Shown: positions 57,034 to 64,000 of the stretch, piece by piece
How positions within the stretch are numbered: the stretch's first letter is position 1
Layout of the letters: each line of letters begins with the position of its first letter
NCBI RefSeq assembly: GCF_005771435.1
Contig: NZ_VANI01000005.1
Span: 62,001-126,000 of the forward strand
Direction of reading: 5' to 3'
DNA: 64,000 nucleotides
From: Microbulbifer harenosus
GTDB taxonomy: Bacteria; Pseudomonadota; Gammaproteobacteria; Pseudomonadales; Cellvibrionaceae
The notes under the pieces: model-generated
Databases searched by the model: none
What the model saw: the letters and a program-made list of their open reading frames with translations, nothing else
Told to the model about the DNA's origin: nothing
Made by a program: the position numbers and the translations under genes

Positions 57034-57483
57034 ATGTCAGGCTACAAAAACATTCTGGTAGGACTGGACCTCTCTGAAGAATCCTCTCAAGTTCTGGACC
57101 GCGCCGCGCAAATTGCCACAGTAAGCAACGCGCAGCTGAGGCTGGCACACATCATTGAGCCGCTCACGTTTGCCTATGGCGGCGATATTCCGATGGACCT
57201 CTCCGAAGTGCAGGAACAGTTGCAGAACCAGGCAAAAGAACAGCTGCGACGGGCCGCCGCCAGCCTGAATATTCCCGCCGACCGGCAACATGTGGTGCTC
57301 GGCCAGCCGGCTACGGAAATTCACCGTCTGGCCGAGGACACCGATTGTGATCTGATTGTCATTGGCAGCCACGGTCGCCACGGACTCGCGCTGTTACTGG
57401 GCTCCACCGCCAATGGCGTGCTGCATGGCGCTGGATGCGATGTGTTGGCAGTGCGGGTGCATCCGCCCGGCGATTCCAACTGA
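57034..57483 (+). CDS. Universal stress protein (UspA family)
   Basis: A 149-residue alpha/beta protein of the ATP-binding Usp type. It opens KNILVGLDLSEESSQVLDRA and shows the nucleotide motif in VIGSHGRHGLALLLGSTANG, followed by the closing VLAVRV strand. Such proteins aid survival under starvation or redox stress. The gene is a single unit facing uup; a short GC hairpin lies in between at 57501-57515 but lacks a T-run. Confidence 0.92.
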   Translation: MSGYKNILVGLDLSEESSQVLDRAAQIATVSNAQLRLAHIIEPLTFAYGGDIPMDLSEVQEQLQNQAKEQLRRAAASLNIPADRQHVVLGQPATEIHRLAEDTDCDLIVIGSHGRHGLALLLGSTANGVLHGAGCDVLAVRVHPPGDSN

Positions 57484-57546
57484 ATCGCGAGATAGCTACC
57501 GGGGCGTTTCGCCCCAGCAGCAGTCTCCGCTGACATCCGTCGGGGG

Positions 57547-59451
57547 CTACATACCGTCGAGTTCCGCCCAGCGTTCAAAGGCCGTTTCCAGCGCCTGCTG
57601 CAGCTCTGTCAGTTTTTGCAACCGCGCCTGCACCTGCTCGCTGTCCTGCTGATAAAAATCCGGCTGCCCGATCTCGGCTTCCAGCGCGGCAATTTCCGTT
57701 TCCAGGGTCTCAATCTGCGCCGGTAGTGCGTCCAGTTCGCGCTGCAGCTTATAACTGAGTTTTTTGCTCTTGGGCGCCGCGACCGCGCTCGTATCCGCGG
57801 TCTTCGCGGTTGCGGGTTTTTCCCCTGCCAACCCTGACGACTGCTCCCGCTTGCGCGACCTGAGCTGCTCCTCTGCGCTGAGAAAGCGCCCGCCCTGACG
57901 CACGAAATCCTGGTAACCACCAACGTATTCCCGCACCAGACCATTGCCCTCGAATGCAAGACAGCTCTCCACCACATTGTCGAGAAAAGCCCGGTCGTGG
58001 CTGACCAGCAGTACCGTGCCGGGGAAATCCAATAGCAGCTGCTCGAGCAACTCCAGGGTTTCCACATCCAGATCATTGGTAGGCTCATCCAGCACCAGGA
58101 TATTTGCCGGCTGGCTGAACAGTTTCGCCAACAGCGCGCGGTTGCGCTCGCCACCACTCAGCGCACCCACCTTGGTGCGGGCCTTGAGGCCGGTGAACAG
58201 GAAGTCGCTCAGGTACGACATCACATGGCGGCTGCTGCCACCCACTTCAATGGTTTCCCGCCCCTCGGCAATGTTGTCAACCACGGTCTGATCCGGGTCG
58301 AGCGTATCCCGGCGCTGATCGAAATAAGCCACTTGCAGTTTGGTGCCGAGGCGGACGCTGCCGGCCTGTGCTTCCAGCTCGCCGAGTAACAGGCGGATCA
58401 ATGTGCTCTTGCCGGCACCATTGGGGCCGATCAATCCGACCTTGTCACCGCGCATCAGCGTGAAGTCGAGATCGCGGATCAGTGGAACCAGATCGCCGTG
58501 CTCATCGGCAAAGCCGAAACTCACTCCCTTCAGTTCTGCCACCAGCTTGCCGGAGCGCTCGCCCGCATCCAGCGACATCTTCGCCACGCCCTGGCGCTCG
58601 CGGCGGGCCTGACGCTCGCGACGCAGCGCCTGCAGAGCGCGCACACGGCCCTCGTTGCGGGTGCGGCGGGCCTTGATGCCCTGACGGATCCACGCCTCTT
58701 CCTGGGCCAGCTTTTTGTCGAACAGGGCGTCGTTGCGGGCCTCCTCCTCCAATTGCTTTTCTTTCTCCTGCTGGTAGCGGTCGAAGGGGCAATTGAACAC
58801 CCGCAGAATGCCGCGATCGAGATCCCATACCGACGTCGCCAGTCGCTGGGCCAGTGCGCGGTCGTGGCTCACGAACAGCAGCGCGCCGCGATAGGTGGCG
58901 AGAAAGGTTTCCAACCATTCCACCGCGGCAATATCCAGGTGGTTCGTGGGCTCGTCCAGAATCAGCAGATCCGGTTCGGTCACCAGCGCACGGGCAAGTG
59001 CGGCACGGCGCTGCCAGCCGCCGGAAAGATCCATGACGCGGGCATTTTCATCCAGGTCGAGGCGGTCGAGCACACTGTCGATTCGGGCGAGCAGCTCCCA
59101 GCCGTGCGCACTGTCGATCTTCGCCTGCAGATCGGGATTCTGGTTGTCTCGGTACTCTGCCAGCCAACCGCCCACATCACCGAGCCCTTCGGCCACATAT
59201 CGATAAACCGTGTGGTCGCAATCATCTGGCAGCGCCTGTTCCAGCGTGGCCAGTACGGTACCGCTCTGGCGGATGATCTCGCCCTCGTCGGGATCTCCGT
59301 GACCGCCGATCAGGCGCAACAGGCTGGATTTTCCCTCGCCGTTGCGCCCCACCAGGCAGATCCGGTCTCCCCGCTCGATTTTGGCACTCACATGATCCGC
59401 CAGTACCTGCACGCCATAGCGTAAACAAACGCCATCCAACTGAAGCAACAT
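57547..59451 (-). CDS. uup: ABC-F ATPase Uup
   Basis: A 634-residue soluble protein with two ABC domains and no membrane segment. Walker A motifs are GRNGEGKSS and GPNGAGKST; the signature blocks are LSGGWQRR and LSGGERNR. The Walker B motifs carry LILDEPTNHLD and LVLDEPTNDLD. A charged linker lies between the two domains. The C-terminal part is a coiled coil (QIETLETEIAALEAEIGQ), typical of Uup, which acts on ribosomes or branched DNA and limits transposon excision. It is divergent from the transglycosylase gene. Confidence 0.94.
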   Translation of the reverse strand: MLLQLDGVCLRYGVQVLADHVSAKIERGDRICLVGRNGEGKSSLLRLIGGHGDPDEGEIIRQSGTVLATLEQALPDDCDHTVYRYVAEGLGDVGGWLAEYRDNQNPDLQAKIDSAHGWELLARIDSVLDRLDLDENARVMDLSGGWQRRAALARALVTEPDLLILDEPTNHLDIAAVEWLETFLATYRGALLFVSHDRALAQRLATSVWDLDRGILRVFNCPFDRYQQEKEKQLEEEARNDALFDKKLAQEEAWIRQGIKARRTRNEGRVRALQALRRERQARRERQGVAKMSLDAGERSGKLVAELKGVSFGFADEHGDLVPLIRDLDFTLMRGDKVGLIGPNGAGKSTLIRLLLGELEAQAGSVRLGTKLQVAYFDQRRDTLDPDQTVVDNIAEGRETIEVGGSSRHVMSYLSDFLFTGLKARTKVGALSGGERNRALLAKLFSQPANILVLDEPTNDLDVETLELLEQLLLDFPGTVLLVSHDRAFLDNVVESCLAFEGNGLVREYVGGYQDFVRQGGRFLSAEEQLRSRKREQSSGLAGEKPATAKTADTSAVAAPKSKKLSYKLQRELDALPAQIETLETEIAALEAEIGQPDFYQQDSEQVQARLQKLTELQQALETAFERWAELDGM

Positions 59452-59621
59452 AAATAAACACTACAATGGTTTTGGAGCATCTCAACAAATCAACGGCGCG
59501 AGCAGCGGTCGCGAAAGACCACTCGACCATAGAGATTTTCAGAGATACCCAGGTGAAAACGGACATTTTACGCTTTATTCTGCGCCCTTCGAATAAGCGA
59601 TTTCTCAATCGGGTGTTCAGT

Positions 59622-61646
59622 ATGTCGATTGGCAGTAAAGGACTCGCCATTATCCTCTTCAATCTGTTGGTGGGCGGCCTCGCCGCTGTGCCGCCGCTCG
59701 CGGGCGCAGAAGCATCTGCGGCTGGCAAGGCACAATCCAGCGGGGTCCGCGAGGCCGAAGCGGCTGTTGCCCAGCGCCAGAAGCTGCAGGATGCCCGTAT
59801 GGCCATCGCCCACAATGACCAGCGCCGGCTGAAGCAACTTAAGAAAGAGCTGAAAGACTATCCGCTGCTGCCCTACATCGACTACTGGAACATCAGTAAG
59901 AATCTCTCACGCCTGCCCTATGACGACATCGACGCGTTTCTGGAGAAGTACGACGGCACTGCCGTTGGCGACTGGATGCGCATCCGCGTACTGCGTGAGT
60001 TGGGAGGGCGCGATCGCTTCCGCGATTACCTGAGATACTACCGCCCGGAATGGATCACCCGAACTCAGTTGCGCTGTTACTACGTCGATGCCTTGTCGCG
60101 CTATGGCGACAAAAAAGAAGCCTACGCCCTGATCGAAGAGCTCTGGACCGTCGGCGCGTCCCAACCAAAAGAGTGTGACCCGGCGTTCAACCGCTGGATT
60201 GCCGACGGTGGGCTCACCCAGGAACGCACCTGGAAACGCCACGCGCTTTCCATCAGCGCCGGCAATCTGGATCTGGCCGGCTATATTGCCCGCAAGCTGG
60301 ACAAAGACCGTGCCCGCCGCGCGGAGTTGATGCGCGAGGTCTACCGCAAGCCCGAACTGATCCTGAATTACGACCGTTTTACCCGCAAAGAACCGGAATA
60401 CCGCGACATTGTATCCATCGGCCTGCGCCGGCTGGCGACGCAGAATGCGCAAAAGGCCGAGTCCGCGTGGCAGCGGTACAGCGCAAGCTATCTCTTTTCC
60501 GAGGAGGAAAGCGACGATTTCCTGCGCTACCTGGCATTGCAGTTCGCCCGCCAGGACGATCAGGAAGGCCTCAAAGCGTTGATCAAATCCAGCCCCGGGT
60601 TTTTTGACCTGCGCACCTCCGAGTGGCTGATACGCCAGTCGCTGCGGGAAATGGACTGGGCGCAGGTGGAGTTCTGGATCGACCGCCTGCCCGCCGACGA
60701 GCAGAATCTGGACCGCTGGCTTTACTGGAAAGCCAGGGCCATCAACGAGCAGAATACGAAAAATGACCCCGCGCGACGGGCCCAGGCCGACAAGCTCCTG
60801 CAGAAGGCCGCCGCCGAGCGCAGTTATTACGGGTTCCTCGCGTCGGATACCCTCCAGCGTGAATACAGCTTTGTCGACCGCCCGGTGCCGATTACCCCCA
60901 AGCAGGTGGACGAAGTGGCTGCGCGCCCGGGTATGCAGCGCGCGCGGGAGCTCCAGGCGATCGGCGAGTTCTACCACGCGCGCAGGGAGTGGGATTACGC
61001 CACGGAAAAAATGACGCCTGAGGAGTTGATGACCGCAGGGAAAATCGCCAGCGCCTGGGGCTGGTATCACAAATCGATCCAGTCGATTCTGGCCGCGAAT
61101 TACCTGGATGATCTCGAACTGCGCTTCCCGCTGGCGTTTACCGATATCGTCAGCGATGTGGCAAGTAACATGGGCAAGAAGACCGCACTGGATTCCTATC
61201 TGGTGCTGGCAGTGGCGCGCCAGGAGAGCCATTTCAGCCATGATGCAAAATCCCACGCCGGCGCCATGGGCCTGATGCAGCTCCTGCCCTCCACCGCCGC
61301 CGCGACCGCGCGTAAGGCCGGGGTGCCCTACCGGCGCAGCTGGGACCTGCTGAACCCCAGTACGAATATCACTCTCGGCGCCTACTACCTCAACTCGCTG
61401 CTGAACCGCTTCGACAACAACCGGTTTCTCGCCGCCGCGGCCTACAATGCGGGGCCGACACGGGTTGCAGGCTGGCTCAAAGACACAGGAAAGAAGCTGC
61501 CATTCGACGTGTGGATTGAAACCATTCCTTATAGCGAGACCCGCAAGTACGTGCAGAACGTACTCTCGTACTCGGTCATTTATGCCTATCGCAGCGGAGA
61601 CAAGGCGCCATTACTGACTAAAACTGAGGCGGAATCCCGACTGTAG
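59622..61646 (+). CDS. slt: Soluble lytic murein transglycosylase (Slt70 family)
   Basis: A 674-residue periplasmic enzyme that cuts peptidoglycan between MurNAc and GlcNAc. A signal-like segment ends near residue 30 (VPPLAGAEASA). A long helical superhelix of about 430 residues forms the U and L domains, and the C-terminal catalytic domain has the glutamate in ARQESHFSHDAKSHAGAMGL, then MQLLPSTA and YNAGPTRVAGW. The ATG at 59622 was chosen because it starts the signal; the frame upstream is open but unlikely. The start is not preceded by a clear Shine-Dalgarno, so it is somewhat uncertain. Confidence 0.93.
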   Translation: MSIGSKGLAIILFNLLVGGLAAVPPLAGAEASAAGKAQSSGVREAEAAVAQRQKLQDARMAIAHNDQRRLKQLKKELKDYPLLPYIDYWNISKNLSRLPYDDIDAFLEKYDGTAVGDWMRIRVLRELGGRDRFRDYLRYYRPEWITRTQLRCYYVDALSRYGDKKEAYALIEELWTVGASQPKECDPAFNRWIADGGLTQERTWKRHALSISAGNLDLAGYIARKLDKDRARRAELMREVYRKPELILNYDRFTRKEPEYRDIVSIGLRRLATQNAQKAESAWQRYSASYLFSEEESDDFLRYLALQFARQDDQEGLKALIKSSPGFFDLRTSEWLIRQSLREMDWAQVEFWIDRLPADEQNLDRWLYWKARAINEQNTKNDPARRAQADKLLQKAAAERSYYGFLASDTLQREYSFVDRPVPITPKQVDEVAARPGMQRARELQAIGEFYHARREWDYATEKMTPEELMTAGKIASAWGWYHKSIQSILAANYLDDLELRFPLAFTDIVSDVASNMGKKTALDSYLVLAVARQESHFSHDAKSHAGAMGLMQLLPSTAAATARKAGVPYRRSWDLLNPSTNITLGAYYLNSLLNRFDNNRFLAAAAYNAGPTRVAGWLKDTGKKLPFDVWIETIPYSETRKYVQNVLSYSVIYAYRSGDKAPLLTKTEAESRL

Positions 61647-61732
61647 CGGGTGTTGGGCGCACGGAGAATACGCAGGAAAGCGTCGGTGCGCCCTGCTGCC
61701 AGCGTCCCATTTTTAACGTGTTGGATAAACGC

Positions 61733-61987
61733 TCATGACAGCCGGGCCGAAAGCCAGGACGCCAGTTCGCTGGTGGTAAATGGCCAGCACAGGACGTCCT
61801 CGACCTCGCCGAGCCCCACCACGGGAATACTCCAGCCAAAGAGCCGTGTCAGCTCCTCGTCATCGGCAATATCCACCGGCTGCAGACGCAGATCAAACTT
61901 TTCCAGCAGCGGCCAGATCTCCGGCTTTGCCTTTTCACACAGGCTGCAGCCGAGGGTGGTATAAAAAAACAGCGCGCGTTGCGACAC
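61733..61987 (-). CDS. Glutaredoxin-like DUF836 protein
   Basis: An 84-residue thioredoxin-fold protein. The CxxC pair is in TTLGCSLCEKA, then a long helix and VDIADDEELTRLFG, and the cis-proline loop is SIPVVGLGE. Such small proteins probably carry out thiol exchange; the partner is unknown. The start is GTG at 61987, two bases after the stop of the FHA gene, so it is co-translated with it. The ending WLSARLS is short for the family. Confidence 0.85.
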   Translation of the reverse strand: MSQRALFFYTTLGCSLCEKAKPEIWPLLEKFDLRLQPVDIADDEELTRLFGWSIPVVGLGEVEDVLCWPFTTSELASWLSARLS

Positions 61988-61989
61988 GT

Positions 61990-62865
61990 TCAAATCATCC
62001 CCTGGCTTTGGGCCCAGAAATAGCCGCCGGCGGCGGCCGCCGCCAACAGCGTGCAAATCCAGATCCAAACGTACCCCCGGACACCGGTGACGTCGCTGGA
62101 GCCCAGAGACGAGACCGGCGGAAACTCAGAGTGCGGCGGCACTGATGTCGTCGAGCGCGTGCGCGCCCTGTCAATGGCCTGCGCTAACGCGGCGCTCTGA
62201 CGCGCCGCTTCCGGCAGCGGAACGGCCTGCCGCACCGTGGTTTTGTCGATATCGTCGGCGGGGCCCACCACGCTGAAACTGAGACTGTCAAAGCGCAACT
62301 CATCACCGCGGCGCACGCGGGATTCGGTGATCCGTTGATTATTGAGGAAAGTGCCGTTGGCAGAGCCCAGATCCACCACAAACAGCAGCCCCTCGCGTAC
62401 TTCGAGGCGCGCGTGCCGACGGGACAAGTGGGACATTGCGAAGGTCAGGTCACATTCATCCGAGCGCCCCACCACGGATCTCTCACGCACCGGGAATACC
62501 CGTCCGACGATGGCGGGATGATTGGCGCGCAGCGCCCAGGAAACATTCGCATTCGTGCCAGCAGCCTTGAGCCGGGTGATCTTCGGATCGACCACCGCGA
62601 GATTCCGCTCACCCAGTTGCACCCGGTCGTTGCGATGCAGCCGGCAACTGCCGTCGATCAATTTTCCATTGACGGATATCTGACCGTTTCCAGCCAGATT
62701 GCGCAGCTCCAGCTCTTCCCCATCGACAAGAATCTCCGCGTGGAGTTTTGCTACCGAAGCGTCCGTCAGTGTCAGATCACACTGGCTGCCCCGGCCGATT
62801 GTGACCTTGGGTGCCACCAGCCATACACTTTGACTGGCATCTTTGACATCACAAAGTTTCAGCAT
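61990..62865 (-). CDS. FHA-domain membrane protein
   Basis: A 291-residue protein with two FHA domains that bind phospho-threonine peptides. The second (about residues 115-200) is canonical: VVGRSDECDL, SHLSRRHARLEV, and DLGSANGTFLNNQRI. The first (about 20-95) is more diverged (TIGRGSQCDLTL and AKLHAEI), so it may be structural. A C-terminal membrane helix (WIWICTLLAAAAAGGYF) anchors it. The ATG at 62865 was chosen because it begins the domain region. The gene is head-to-head with a PP2C phosphatase, suggesting a phospho-signalling pair. Confidence 0.9.
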   Translation of the reverse strand: MLKLCDVKDASQSVWLVAPKVTIGRGSQCDLTLTDASVAKLHAEILVDGEELELRNLAGNGQISVNGKLIDGSCRLHRNDRVQLGERNLAVVDPKITRLKAAGTNANVSWALRANHPAIVGRVFPVRERSVVGRSDECDLTFAMSHLSRRHARLEVREGLLFVVDLGSANGTFLNNQRITESRVRRGDELRFDSLSFSVVGPADDIDKTTVRQAVPLPEAARQSAALAQAIDRARTRSTTSVPPHSEFPPVSSLGSSDVTGVRGYVWIWICTLLAAAAAGGYFWAQSQGMI

Positions 62866-63154
62866 TGTCCAGGCTTCCTCGAATGCGTAGAACGGCGTAC
62901 ATTTTTCAACCAAGGCCGCTAGCGAACCAATTAAGAATCTATCGACCAACAGATCGCGCGTCGGCGGAGACGCAACTACGGGTATCTGAGAACCCCGCTG
63001 CGGGAAGTTTATCACGGCCAATTTCATTGGCCTGTGAATCGGTTTGCAGCTTACAATGCCGGCAGGCTCTAGTATGGAAGTGTCGAAAGCCGCAAGGATT
63101 TGCGCGGTTTTGCACTTGCGACAATAACGACAGGTAACAGGTAGTTGTATACCA

Positions 63155-64000
63155 GTGAGTGAAGCCAAGGTAGATGCCAACGTCGGTACCAGCGGAAATA
63201 CCGGTGGTAAAGAACCTGCCAGCGAGGTAAGCCGCCCCGCCGCCCGCGCAACGGTGCGCAGTGCCGGCGCAACCCACCCGGGCTATCGCCGTGAGCAGAA
63301 TGAGGATGCCTTCTGGGGCGACGAGTCCCGAGGTATCTGGGTCGTGGCCGATGGCCTCGGCGGCCACCACGCCGGAGAGATTGCCAGCCAGACCGTGGTG
63401 GAAGAAATCCAGCGCTCCTCCGCCACCGATCGGCACTACGAACAGGCCCTGCGCCGCGCTCATGCGTTGCTCGCCGGGGAAGAGACAAACTCAACCGCCA
63501 TGGGAACCACCGCCGTGGTGGTGGCCGAAGACGGGAATTACTTTCATATCTATTGGGTCGGCGACAGCCGCGCCTATCTGTGGACGCCGCCGGCCACTGA
63601 TGCCGGCAATCAAGGCAACACCAAAGCACCTCACGGCACGCTCAAGCAGCTGACCATAGATCACTCCTACGTGCAGATGCTGGTGGATTCGGGAGCCATC
63701 AACCAGGAAGAGGCTGCGAGCCACCCCAATCGTCACGTGATCACACGCTGTATCGGCGGCTCCGCAAATCCGACACTTGAGATCGACCGCGCGTCATTTG
63801 CCTGGAACCCCGGACAAAAATTGCTACTGTGCAGTGACGGCCTGAGTAACGATGTCGGCCTGGAAGAAATCTGCCAGATCCTGGCAAACACACCGGATAA
63901 CCAGCGCGCCAGCGAACTGCTGGTCGCGGCGGCGCTTGATGCCGGTGGACGCGACAACATCACCGTTCAAGTCATCAACTCGCCGGATTCAGCGACGGCA
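63155..64000 (+). CDS. PP2C-family serine/threonine phosphatase (partial at right edge)
   Basis: At least 282 residues are seen, with no stop before the window end. It is a PP2C/Stp1-like metal-dependent phosphatase. Motifs in order are NEDAFW, VADGLGGHHAGEIAS, MGTTAVVVAEDG, WVGDSRAYLW, LLLCSDGLSNDV and GGRDNITVQVI, holding the acidic metal ligands. The start appears to be GTG at 63155 after a weak Shine-Dalgarno, followed by a disordered opening of about 30 residues. It is divergent from the FHA gene, an arrangement seen in threonine phosphorylation circuits such as those tied to type VI secretion. A partner kinase may lie just beyond the window. Confidence 0.9.
   Translation, partial: MSEAKVDANVGTSGNTGGKEPASEVSRPAARATVRSAGATHPGYRREQNEDAFWGDESRGIWVVADGLGGHHAGEIASQTVVEEIQRSSATDRHYEQALRRAHALLAGEETNSTAMGTTAVVVAEDGNYFHIYWVGDSRAYLWTPPATDAGNQGNTKAPHGTLKQLTIDHSYVQMLVDSGAINQEEAASHPNRHVITRCIGGSANPTLEIDRASFAWNPGQKLLLCSDGLSNDVGLEEICQILANTPDNQRASELLVAAALDAGGRDNITVQVINSPDSATA

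Noticed and set aside
57501-57515. GC hairpin between the usp gene and uup as a terminator
   Set aside because: The six-base stem is clear but no T-run follows on either strand.
61655-61693. Inverted repeat GGGCGCAC/GTGCGCCC after slt
   Set aside because: The arms are eight bases and 23 bases apart, and T residues come only much later, so I cannot call it a terminator.

Overview
The window looks like a chromosomal segment of a marine gammaproteobacterium, most likely Cellvibrionales and close to Microbulbifer. The reasons are the GC-rich core, a complete Na+-NQR operon with apbE and nqrM, the acnD/prpF-type methylcitrate pathway, and a backbone whose gene order (lolCDE, sthA, nqr, gap, mfd, nagZ, psrA, lexA, topA, uup, slt) follows the order I recall from Pseudomonas. 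The genus is inference from content, not from a search.

Layout. 1-110: a decayed piece of a prpF-like gene. 142-4570: an operon for a TonB-dependent receptor, an OmpR-type regulator and a histidine kinase. 4841-6681: an OmpW-like barrel and a YXW-type lipoprotein. 6806-14115: an AT-rich accessory island with a DUF998-like membrane protein, a dead RAYT transposase, an unrecognised two-gene membrane system, and an AAA ATPase/HNH nuclease pair resembling the Septu defence system. Three island genes start with TTG. 14177-21773: the 2-methylcitrate operon (GntR regulator, prpB, prpC, acnD, prpF), which turns propionyl-CoA into pyruvate and succinate; its intergenic gaps are filled with palindromic repeats. 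22176-28049: DUF2062 protein, lolCDE (lipoprotein export) and a membrane alpha/beta hydrolase. 28240-30896: two small secreted proteins, a thioesterase and SthA. 31034-38260: nqrABCDEF-apbE-nqrM, the sodium-pumping NADH dehydrogenase with its flavin transferase and maturation factor. 38773-46903: Gap with a HexR site, Mfd, CsiV, a DUF819 protein and a cold-shock protein. 47184-53210: MscS channel, NagZ, PsrA-like regulator, LOG protein, LexA and small conserved proteins. 53219-61646: TopA, UspA, Uup and a Slt-type lytic transglycosylase. 61733-64000: a glutaredoxin-like protein, an FHA protein, and a divergent PP2C phosphatase cut by the window edge.

Points of most interest. (1) The island at 7.8-13.8 kb carries an unrecognised two-gene membrane system next to the Septu-like pair. 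(2) Two families of MITE/REP-like repeats sit between 15.4 and 25.1 kb, including a four-unit tandem array inside the prp operon and a pair of about 155 bp elements in opposite orientation. (3) Regulatory DNA is readable at several loci: two LexA boxes before lexA, an exact HexR consensus before gap, a palindrome over the prp regulator start, a 19 bp palindrome upstream of a clear topA promoter, and a strong terminator hairpin between nqrF and the likely apbE start. I saw no rRNA, tRNA or CRISPR array.
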